Shown here: one piece after another, positions 55,461 through 64,000 of the stretch
Layout of the letters: every line of letters starts with the position of its first letter
Numbering within the stretch: position 1 is the stretch's first letter
DNA from: Liolophura sinensis
Lineage: Eukaryota > Mollusca > Polyplacophora > Chitonida > Chitonidae
Length of the DNA stretch: 64,000 nucleotides
NCBI RefSeq assembly: GCF_032854445.1
Contig: NC_088303.1
Coordinates: forward strand, 7,325,501 to 7,389,500
Direction of reading: 5' to 3'
Notes under the pieces: generated by a model
Told to the model about the DNA's origin: nothing
Seen by the model: only the letters and a program-made list of their open reading frames with translations
Database searches by the model: none
Translations under genes and position numbers: made by a program

Positions 55461-55829
55461 TTATTGAAGGTCATTGGCCCTTATCATAAGATATAACTTT
55501 TAATTATTATTAATGTATAAATACTTATCGATAAAAGTTATATATACATATGGGTTTCTTGATGTATTTTTTTAAATATGCCGATTTTTCGAGTTTTAAC
55601 TGTTTTTGGTTGTTCTTATCTGTTTTTAAACATGACCAAACATTTATTTTTCATTTTTGATGTTCTCACCATCATATCGGAAACCTCAGCCGACGTGTTT
55701 TCACCTTGTTCTCGCCACTATATGGCTGAAATAATGTGCGTTAAACCATAATCATTCATTCATTCAGTCAAATATAAACCTCAAAGTGACATGCACTATT
55801 TGTTCAAGAGAAAAACTGCACAAAATACA

Positions 55830-56305
55830 ATACTTAACCCCGCGTTATTTTTGATTTTAAAGTTGTATAAACTTTCGTTCAAGGTTGCATCATTGGACGT
55901 AAGTGCCCCCAAATAAGTTAAGTTCTACATGCTAGTAAACACGCTACAGGGTAAGCTCAATTAATAGATCTCCGCTGGTCATCTTCAGAGTTATACAAGT
56001 GAATGCTTGGTGTGTTTGCCAGCTCACGTCAGCGTTTTTCTGTATACAGGGCTGTAGACGGCTTAATGTGTTACAGTGGATTCGAGGCATGGTCTAGTAC
56101 CTTAGTTAGCGGTGTTCCAGCTACTGCTGGCAATCTTCACACTTAATTCATCACCCTGTCAATTTACAAGTATAGGAGATACGAGCGTCTGGTACAATCC
56201 CAATGAGATACAGGCACACTAAGCCGAGTAAATCAGTTTCAGGGGACGCAAAATCCACCTGGTAATTCCACAGGGAAGCCTGAATTACATGGCTTTAGGA
56301 TAAGA
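55830..56305. repeat. Ancient duplicated block, copy 2, segment G
   Basis: Partner of 15780-16260 (landmarks given there). It lies directly after LINE J7, showing that the LINE cluster 45.6-55.8 kb is inserted between segments F and G of copy 2. Confidence 0.7.
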
Positions 56306-57010
56306 GGTTGGGCTGGTGAAAATTGTCGCCTCGAGAATTCGCCGCAACTCTTGCATTTTTTTCAAATTGCGTGTAGTTTACGAACTTTCAAACTAGAGGA
56401 AAACTCAGATTATTTCATACTTTTTATACTGCTAACATGAATGAAATCTTAATTACTGTATGTGATGAACGATGGTAGTCACAAGTGTTCGTTCATCGAC
56501 GTTAATCCAAAATACTCTCTGATCTTACTCTCCATTATGTTATCCTTTGTGTACCATATACACTCAACAATAACGATCTCTCACATAAAAAAGAAACAAT
56601 AATAAAGTCGGAAAAAGATATTTACTTATCTGCTTGATCGGTAGTAAGCGCCGTTCTCCAGAGTTTTTACTTGGCGGAGAACCCCAGAGTTTGGTTGTAC
56701 GCCAGAAACTGGGGCGGATATTCCCCCGGCTACGCGAGACCAAAAGCTACGCCATATTGGGGCATGGACACGTAACAGTTAAGAAACAAGTTACATAATC
56801 GAGAGGATGGCTGACGACACAATCGATAAATCGATAAAACGAAAAAAAACCCAAAAAAACAACAACTCCTTAGCAGATTTAAATGCTTGGCTTTTCCATT
56901 ATTTGGAGGTCTTATAGGTGCGAATGATATATATTGCACCATTTGGGCACAGAACCACGATGCCAAGGTATCTTGATCGCCCATGACGTGTTTACATACA
57001 ATACACCAAT
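56306..57010. other. Non-coding stretch
   Basis: A 129-codon minus-strand frame (56730-57119) overlaps the end of LINE J8 and is not recognised. Nothing else is supported. Confidence 0.4.
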
Positions 57011-58525
57011 ATGAATAAATGAACGAATGATTATGGCTTAATGCCACATGGGCAATTTTCCAACCATATCGTGGCGAGCGCAATTTCAAAACAGGATCGC
57101 CAGCAATGCTTTCAAACAAATCAGATATATAGTGCTGTCTGTGTATAATCTTTGCCGAACATGAGCAACGTCCGCACAGTCAACCAGGATATGTTTGATG
57201 CCGTATTCAGCATCATATTCAAAACAGGATGGAAGACGACCGCAGTTCCAAGACAGCCGCTTACGCAACTCTGTCCCTATTCTTTGACCAATCAGTATAT
57301 ATATATTTATAATCCGGATAATTAGCCTTGATTTCAGCAAAATGTTGCTAAATTATGAAAGGATTTGAATTAAAGATTTCATATATTTACGTAGATCAAA
57401 CATATATTTGTGATGTGAACGGAACCAGAGAGGGGACTCCGGAAAAGACGCCGGAGCTATATCCTCTAGCTTGATGTTACCTTCCACAATACTGTCCCTT
57501 ATACAAAGACCAAACGAAGGGATCTTGCTAGGACATTCATTAAATTTATCTACATATGATGGATTAAAAACACACTCGTAGGTAAGGTTTATTGGATGAG
57601 CTTTAAACTTTTTAGCATATTGAACTCCGATTTTGATACGTCTGTTACATAAAGGAGGCTCGTTAGCCTCTACGCATGAACTCTCTGCTGGAAAGGTTTT
57701 AAAAGCACCAAGACTGAGCGTCAAACCTTGGTGATGAACAGGATCCAACATTTTAATATACGGTTTCCTAGCCGGACCGTAAAAGATGGACCGTTAGCCC
57801 AAATTAGACCTAAAAGAGAACGATGTAGATTTGATAAAAGATATTGGTCAGCACCCCAATTGGTACTGGACACGCCCTTGATTACATCGAGAGCGTCTGT
57901 ACTTTTAGCTTTAAGCATTTTTATATGGAATAACAGATAATTTATTATTGAATATTATACCCCAAAAATTAGTTTCACCAACAATTTTAATCTGTTTACC
58001 ACAAAATTTTAGTTTAGGGTCCAGACGAAATTTCCGTTTATTACAAAAATGCATACCGACGGTCTTTGATGTTGAAAATAAAAAAACATTTTCAGTTGCC
58101 GATTTCTCAATTTTATTCAAAAAAAGCTGCAGATGTGTTTTGGCTAAGTTATTGATTTTTTATGCTAAACAATGATGGCGATAATATACTGCCCTGAGAA
58201 ATTCCCATTTTCTACTCATAGGAGTCAGAAATAGTGGCCTCGACCCGTAACTTAAACTGATGATCATATAAAAATAATATAAAATAATATCGGTAATCGA
58301 CCTTTAAGGCCGATATCCGAGAGGCCTCTGAAAATAACATATTTTCCATATGGTGTCGTAGGCCTTTCAAGGTCGAAAAAGCAAGTCCAAGAGAGTCCCG
58401 AGTGGCTCAGGCGGTACATGATTCAGAAACTTATAATATTCGTTATCACGACCACATGCGGTTTCCTGTGCCTTTTTAATGCAGTTTTAATTTTATCGAT
58501 ATTTAAATGACGATTATAACCTGTC
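57011..58525 (-). pseudogene. Jockey-like LINE copy J8: RT C-terminal half to 3' end
   Basis: On the minus strand: a fragment near the RT start (58525-58390), the FFDLEKAYD-side remnant FFDLERPTTPYGKYVIF (about 58385-58340), FRVGTLLFDS-type remnants, then FSTSKTVGMHFCNKRKFRLD, PKLKFCGKQIKIVGETNFWG, IIFNNKLSVIPYKN (58080-57915). Next come LKAKSTDALDVIKGVSSTNW, GADQYLLSNLHRSLLG, MLDPVHHQGLTLSLGAFKTF, VEANEPPLCNRRIKIGVQYA and CVFNPSYVDKFNE (57751-57560). RNase H is absent, then the terminal C-rich region (FEYDAEYGIKHILVDCADVA, about 57230-57160), and the 3' end with ATTC-type tail (57011-57080). Degenerate but long. Confidence 0.85.
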
Positions 58526-58869
58526 ACAAGATGATCTGAGCGTGAAGGTCACAAACGACAGACATTGCTTCAGGAGTACAACCTTTAATGAGTAGACGCA
58601 GTACAATTCACAAAGTCAGACAACACACTACACGTGGCCACACTATACACATCACATAGCACATTCTCACAGTCCATGATTTACAATCGACAGTACACAG
58701 TTTAGGCACAATACGGCGGAAAATCTATTGTGGAACTGGATCTTCCGTAGTAAAATTCCGTAGTAACCGTCTTTGAGTTGTCACATTCCCATACGGACGC
58801 AGTCATCACGGTTGGGTCGGTAAGATGGGCCTCGTCACGTCTGAGTCTGCGATACTGCGCCCTTCGTCA
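58526..58869. other. Spacer before the 64-bp minisatellite
   Basis: No gene. It contains GTAGTAAAATTCCGTAGTAA, a short direct repeat of CCGTAGTAA. The 153-codon frame starting at 58825 runs into the minisatellite and is a repeat by-product. Confidence 0.4.
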
Positions 58870-59925
58870 AACCGCTTTGCTCACTTTAGGGCAGTAAACA
58901 GACACACACACCGGGCGTATCACGCCGTACCTCCGGCCGTACGGGATCTCAGGGCTGTAATCAGACGGACACACCGGGGCGTATCACGCGGCACTTCCGG
59001 CCATACGGGATCTCAGGGCCGTAATAATACCGCCACACCGGGGTGTATCAAGCCGTATATCTGGCCATACGGGATCTCAGAGCTGCAATCAGACAAACTG
59101 GGTGTGTCACGCCGTACCTCGGGTAATAATCTCAGGGCTGTAATCAGACAGACACACCAGGGCGTATCACGCCACACCTCCTGTCATACGGGATCTCAGG
59201 GCTGTAATCAAACAGTCTGTAATCAGACAGACACACCAGGGCTTATCACGCCGTACCTCCTGTCATACGGGATCTCAGGGCTATAATCAAACAGTCTGTA
59301 ATCAGACAGACACACCGGGGCGTATCACGCCGTACCTCCTGTCATACGGGATCTCAGGGCTGTAATCAGACAGGACACACCGGGGCTTATCACGCCGTAC
59401 CTCCGGCCATACAGGATTCAGGGCTGTAATCAGACAGACACATCGGGAGTGTCACGTCGTACCTCCGGTAATACGGGATCTCATGGCTGTAATCAGACAG
59501 ACACACCAGGGCGTATCACGCCATACCTCCTGTCATACGGGATCTCAGGGTTGTAATCAAACAGTCTGTAATCAGACAGACACACCAGGGCGTATCACGT
59601 TGTACCTCCTGTCATACAGGATCTCAGGGCTGTAATCAAACAGTCTGTAATCAGACAGACACACCGGGGCTTATCACGCCGTACCTCCTGTCATACGGGA
59701 TCTCAAGGCTGTAATCAAACAGTCTGTAATCAGACACACCGGGGCTTATCACGCCGTACCTCCGGCCATACAGGATTCAGGGCTGTAATAAGACAGACAC
59801 ACCGGGGCTTATCACGTTGTATCTCCGGCCATACGGGATTCAGGGCTGTAATCAGACAGACACACCGGGGCTTATCACGCCGTATCTCCGGCCATACGGG
59901 ATTCAGGGCTGGTTTCAGGTCCCCG
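58870..59925. repeat. 64-bp minisatellite with a longer unit variant
   Basis: About 15 units: GGGCTGTAATCAGACAGACA, CACCGGGGCGTATCACGCCG, TACCTCCGGCCATACGGGAT, CTCA (64 bp). Several units carry an extra partial copy (ATCAAACAGTCTGTA inserted before ATCAGACAGACA), giving a longer unit of about 79-80 bp. CTCCTGTCATACGG and CTCCGGCCATACGG subtypes are interspersed. The right end abuts LINE J9 at 59925, where ORF1 is truncated. The plus-strand RQTHRGVSRRTSGHTGSQG frames are by-products. Confidence 0.95.
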
Positions 59926-59929
59926 AATG

Positions 59930-60830
59930 TTTTCTTTTTCACGTTTTTAGTGTACCCGCTGCGAGCTACAAAGCCGTTTTTAAAATGAATGGGCGGAGTT
60001 TCGATGCAGGCGTTTGTTCACTCTTTGTTGAGAGAACGATGAAAGCTGGCCATCTGTCCTGTCCATTATCAAGTGAGTCCGACAAATCCTTCACCTTCCT
60101 CTTTTTATCAGCACCTGACGAAGTGGGCTGAGAGGAAGACCTGATGGGTACATTAGATACATTAGAGACATTAGACGAAAAATTTAAGGAAGAAATAATA
60201 GATATACAATAAGGATTCACCCCACGTGCTCCCCACCCACCACGGAGAGTGAACATGGGCAGTGCCTGAATCTGGGATAGCCAGCAGGAAATCACCGAGG
60301 ACTCCACATGATGTACACTCGCCTAGATGACCTTAATGAGTAAACTCAATTCCCCATCCCGAGCTCCTCCGTCTCCCACCCAATGAAAAGGTCACACATC
60401 AGACACCTACTACTCCACTGACCCATGCACCAGCCCCTCAAACATAGTCCCGCAAACGAAATTTGAGAAATAATATATATTCTCTAAAGTGTGTTGTAAT
60501 GGAGGAATTTGAGACCACACAGAGTTTAGTTGTGACTAAGGGGATTGATCGGACCGGGCCAATCCGTCCTCCCGTCTCTCTCCAAGTAAGAGATGAAGTT
60601 AAAGCTAAAGAGTGTGTTGGACGTGAGGATCTCGCAATATCAACACGCCCTCAGCCACCAGGATCCCGTCTTAGAGACTACGGGTCGCATCCCACGGCAA
60701 ACAGATCGCTGCCCGGTTGCCTTTCACACAACGGAGAAGATGAAAGCGTTTATGACAATCTTGCCCAGAGGACTGAGGTCCTATTCTTTTCACTCCGGAG
60801 AGACCCGCAGGGACATACACCATTTAGGGC
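59930..60830 (-). mobile_element. Jockey-like LINE copy J9: 5' leader and ORF1 N-terminus
   Basis: On the minus strand: leader from about 60830 to 60205 (ACACGCCCTCAGCCACCAGG read on plus at 60642; TCCTCCCGTCTCTCTCCAAG at 60567), then the ORF1 start IISSLNFSSNVSNVSNVPIR, SSSQPTSSGADKKRKVKDLS, STKSEQTPASKLRPFILKTA (60202-59970). The initiator Met is Ile here. ORF1 stops after 80 codons and the element is cut off at the minisatellite. It shows that the DKKRK basic patch is conserved in the family's ORF1 N-terminus. Confidence 0.85.
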
Positions 60831-62986
60831 ACCACTTTACTTCTCATATGTTACGACTTACTGTTGCATGATGGATGTCTGTGTTCACATTATTTCTGAT
60901 TACATATGTGGTACATTAGCTCCTCCCATTAACGGAGAACCTTTCTTAATGTGAATAAGCTGGCAAAGAGACTGCTGCCCCCACTTCCAGTGCCGAACTG
61001 AAACATGAGGAGACTTATACCCATTGTCGGCCATATTGATGAATGTTGGTGGAAGAGAGAGCATCTGTTGGAATCTTTCTGAAATAAATTACCCCTATTC
61101 GAATAATTGTTTAACAAAGCCTTAAATATGTAACGTTAACCCAAATGAAATGAGTGTTGCAAGTGTAACGTGTAAGGAAACAAAAATGCTTCCCAACCCC
61201 GATGTGACGGACTAATACTCACTTGTAATTTAGAAAGAAGTATCCTTTTAATCTCCACCAAGAAGAGCGGCCCAGCTGGATTAACAATGTCTCTTCTAAC
61301 GTAATGTTAGAGACAGACAAATAATACTTGAATAACTCTGTGCCGCAGTTTTCTGGAGTTAAAAGATACATGAAAAAGGTACAATGAAAGGAAGAGTATG
61401 GTTTAAAGCAAAAAGAAAGAAAGCTATGCTGAGAAAAAGTATATTTTTTTTGCAGGCCTATTTTATATTTCTTGTAACCTCTCTAGTTTTCTGTCCAGTG
61501 GTCGGGAATACTTGTAAAAGACGACGTTGATGGACGAACTGGGAACGCGTGACCAGTTTAGAACCACTGGTTTAAGTTCTCTCCCCAACAAAGTTGTTGT
61601 GATGTCTACTAGAATTAACTAGCCACAGCAGTCTACTTGATGTCTGCACTGACCGATGGCGCCTTAGGAAAACTGTGGTTTAATGCCATGTCCACACCCC
61701 AAGAATAAAGCTCAGAACTTTGTCGTTATTTTCTATATTGTCGATATTTGACCATATACAAAACTCCATATTAATAACATACAATACGCGTTTTTTGTAC
61801 ATTAATGTTGTGTATCAAAATCTGTGGTGGGCCTTAAACATACAAAATGAAACAGAAATACGACATATTTAACAAGCTCTTAGTTTCTTTGCCAATTCTC
61901 TTCTGCTCTTCTTGTCTGTTATCAGAAAATTTTGGAAAGTAGGACAATTTTCTTTGATCTATTGATTTTTTGTCCGATGTCCGTTAATCTAAACCGTGTG
62001 ACGGTAGGTTATGCCATGCAGTTAGCTCGTGCTTCTGACAAGCTAACCCCTGAACATGGTCGATTGTTTCAGTTCTCAACAGGTTCTAAAAGTGATCACG
62101 TTCATACCAGTTTGTTTGGTATACTTGGGCTATTTATTTGACTGTTAGCCTTTGAGTGATATTGAGATACTTATACATGTATAGATACTGAAAATCGAAG
62201 TCAAAGTAATAATGAACGAAACAGGTGAAATGACACATTCGCATGGTTCCCATAAAACAAAACAATACATGTGATTAAAGATTCGTACGCTAAAGTTATA
62301 TTACAAGTCATAATGTTTAAAGCGCAAACTATCCTCTGGTAGATTCACAGTTTAATATAAATGACATCAAAGTGATTCCACTTTCTTATAGTCCCTTAAC
62401 GCTGAAGCCAAACTCAAAAGAAACCGTAGCTGCCGAGTGACATTGATTCAATTGTCTTATGCAAAACGAGAATTACATGTTACAGGGGGAATGGTTATGT
62501 TTAAATGCGAATGTCGTTCGTCATTTTTTGTTGTTTTTTTTTTTGGCAAAAGACTTGAAACGTTTTACAGCAAAAAGGAACAGCCATTAAATGAAGAAAG
62601 AAGATTTTAAATGGCCCAAAAATCAGTTAAAAGAACAATTTGCGCAAAATGTTTGAATTTTTAAAATTTCCACCATTGCAACCGTTTGACAAGTGTAATC
62701 AAAAAAAGCTGTATTTTACAGGAAAGGCTGTAATTATTTGGATAATAACTCCTGACAGTACAGATTTACCAAGCAATGTTAACAAATGCGTTGTTTCACG
62801 TGGAAAGCCTGCAACCGAACGATTTAATAATTTTTGAGGTGGAAAGAAACAGCCAAGTTTTGGACATTTAAACATAACCATCCCCCCCTGTAACATGTAA
62901 TTCTCGTTGCAACAGTTATTTACAACGTAAATTTATTGCCATGACTTAGTTCAGTTTTTGGAGTTTAAGATTCTAGCAGACACAGA
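60831..62986. other. Non-coding stretch, nothing recognised
   Basis: Frames of 62-69 codons only. A short match between 61976-62030 and 18178-18235 may belong to the large duplication. T run at 62530-62541. Confidence 0.4.
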
Positions 62987-62999
62987 AGTACTTACTTGG

Positions 63000-63263
63000 T
63001 ATTTATTTATTTGATTGTTGTTTAACGCCGTATTCAAGAATATTTCACTTATACGACGGCGGCCAGCATTATGGTGGGATGAAAGCGGGCACAGCCCGGG
63101 TGAAACCCACGACCATCCGCAGGTTTTTGACAGACCTTCCCACTTTCGACCGGAGAGGAAGCCAGCATGAGCTGGACTTGAACTCACAACGTCCGCATTG
63201 GTGAGAGGCTCAGGGGGCATTCCGCTGCGCTAGCGCGCTAACCGACTGAGCCACGGAGGCCCC
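63000..63263 (-). mobile_element. Full-length tRNA-derived SINE with 13-bp target duplication
   Basis: Best SINE in the window, minus strand. The head 63263-63165 carries a tRNA-like box A (TGGCTCAGTCGGTTAGCGCG) and box B (GTGAGTTCAAGTCC); these are the RNA polymerase III internal promoter elements. The body 63160-63030 has GCTGGCTTCCTCTCCGGTCG, GGGAAGGTCTGTCAAAAACC, TGCGGATGGTCGTGGGTTTC and CACCATAATGCTGGCCGCCG; the tail is AATCAAATAAATAAATA. Flanking AGTACTTACTTGG (62987-62999) and AGTACTTACCTGG (63264-63276) are the target-site duplication, one mismatch. No protein; it needs a LINE reverse transcriptase to move. Confidence 0.95.
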
Positions 63264-63276
63264 AGTACTTACCTGG

Positions 63277-63897
63277 ACGCTAATTAAGTAGTAACTGGGT
63301 TTTGCCGTCAGGATGATCTCCAAGCGCACTGATTTTTTACTTCATTCCTTTGTTCTTTAAAAGTTATTGGATATTGTGACAAATGTCTTACTTTATATGT
63401 TAAATAACAAACTTAACGCTAAAAAACTCGAGTGATTGTTAACCTATATCCGTGTGGGGTATCACAGAGTTTGAAGATAGAGGCACTAGGCCGTGCTCAG
63501 ATATTACCATGACGTTTAACACGAAGTTGGCCTAGAAAAAAACCATTTTTCACGTCTGGAGCCACAGACACAAATTATGAGCAGAGGTTGCGCAGCACAG
63601 TATTATTCCACTGAGTTTGCCGTTATGCCTCATATGCTAGTTTGGCATACACAAGTATACATTTTTTGATATATAATTTTCTTCCTTCCCTGCTCGCGTA
63701 TGCTTTGATCCAAGTCTTTGGTGTCACGCATTGTAGTAGTCGAGCCACTTATGTGCCCAAACGGGGAGTAGGATAAATACTCTGCACACGCATGTGCCCG
63801 TCTTGCTTTGTTTGGATTCGGCTTGCTCACCGTCTGGTAAGTTATACGTACATATGTAAGACTTCCTGGCACGCAAGTGTCATAACTCTGGAGTGTT
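63277..63897. other. Non-coding stretch
   Basis: The start (CTAATTAAGTAGTAACTGGG) faintly resembles 32737 (GTAATTAAGTGGTGTATGAA), perhaps a third partial copy of segment A. The 80-codon minus-strand frame at 63630 is not recognised. Confidence 0.35.
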
Positions 63898-64000
63898 ATA
63901 ACTCTAGAGCACGTTCTGTTAAACTCTAGAGCACGTTCTGTTAAACTCTAGAGCACGTTCTGTTAAACTCTAGAGCACGTTCTGTTAAACTCTAGAGCAC
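63898..64000. repeat. 22-bp tandem repeat running off the window edge
   Basis: ACTCTAGAGCACGTTCTGTT plus AA, starting at 63901, 63923, 63945, 63967 and 63989. The units are identical as far as visible. Each carries the 8-bp palindrome CTCTAGAG. A degenerate half unit (AACTCTGGAGTGTTATAACT) precedes at 63884. The array continues beyond 64000. Confidence 0.97.

Larger units (their letters stand above)
53265..55770 (+). mobile_element. Jockey-like LINE copy J7 (leader stub, ORF2 pieces, 3' end)
   Basis: Order: leader start (53265-53425: ACCTCAGCCCTTTAGG, GTGAATATAATAGGCTCACA), then directly ORF2 endonuclease N-terminal piece (53430-53525), a deletion, endonuclease C-terminus (53530-53765), reverse transcriptase palm and thumb (53900-54390 and 54560-54770), RNase H (54900-55460) and the 3' end with TTCTCGCCACTATATGGCTG, CGTTAAACCATAATCATTCA and an ATTC tail (55700-55765). 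ORF1 is missing. A SINE interrupts it at 54391-54557. Confidence 0.85.

Noticed and set aside
56730-57119. 129-codon minus-strand frame
   Set aside because: It overlaps the 3' end of LINE J8, shows no family similarity, and has no counterpart near segment G of copy 1.
58825-59286. 153-codon arginine-rich protein with 21-residue repeats
   Set aside because: It is the 64-bp minisatellite read in one frame; the frame breaks as soon as unit length changes.
63190-63263. tRNA gene
   Set aside because: Box A and box B are present, but the sequence runs on into the SINE body with target-site duplications; it is a SINE head and cannot be shown to fold as a functional tRNA.

Overview
This window looks like metazoan nuclear DNA from an invertebrate, most plausibly a mollusc or another lophotrochozoan. 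I see no operons, ribosome binding sites or dense coding. It is AT-rich, non-coding and full of transposon relics: a tRNA-derived SINE with an AAATA-type tail, a Jockey-like LINE with an ATTC-type tail, a CR1/L2-like LINE, and reverse transcriptases of the metazoan GIPMGTN class. The mollusc call rests on recall of similar SINE and LINE ends in mollusc genomes; no database was searched. I found no intact host gene. Nearly all open frames above 60 codons are chance frames, minisatellite frames or decayed transposon genes.

Layout. 1-16.3 kb is mostly unique-looking DNA, but five segments in it (2985-4040, 4690-7285, 7690-8335, 11240-11690, 15780-16260) recur in the same order and orientation at 32245-33290, 37865-39335, 39690-40412, 43355-43820 and 55830-56305. 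The window therefore appears to hold two old, diverged copies of one block of at least 13 kb. Copy 1 has gained a 34-bp minisatellite of about 3 kb (11691-14715), a TG-rich repeat (6045-6292), a reverse transcriptase relic (9863-10399) and several SINEs. Copy 2 has gained most of the LINEs. 16.3-20.5 kb shows little. 20.5-24.6 kb is a second, independent duplication whose two halves carry the same 51-bp minisatellite at very different lengths. 25.1-27.8 kb is a broken CR1/L2-like LINE.

27.9-35.8 kb and 45.6-60.8 kb hold at least eight pieces of one Jockey-like LINE family on both strands. Together they show its plan: a 5' leader of 600-800 bp, ORF1 with CCHC zinc knuckles, ORF2 (endonuclease, reverse transcriptase, RNase H), and a 3' end with an ATTC-like tail. 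Every copy is truncated, internally deleted or frameshifted. 58.9-59.9 kb is a 64-bp minisatellite, and a 22-bp tandem repeat runs off the right edge.

Assembly caution. The 2.84 kb left of the 200-N gap (48524-48723) repeat almost exactly in the 2.84 kb right of it, and both copies end at the gap. This is best read as two overlapping contig ends that were not merged, so about 3 kb of this window is probably counted twice.

Sequence similarities were judged by eye. No identities, alignments or searches were computed.
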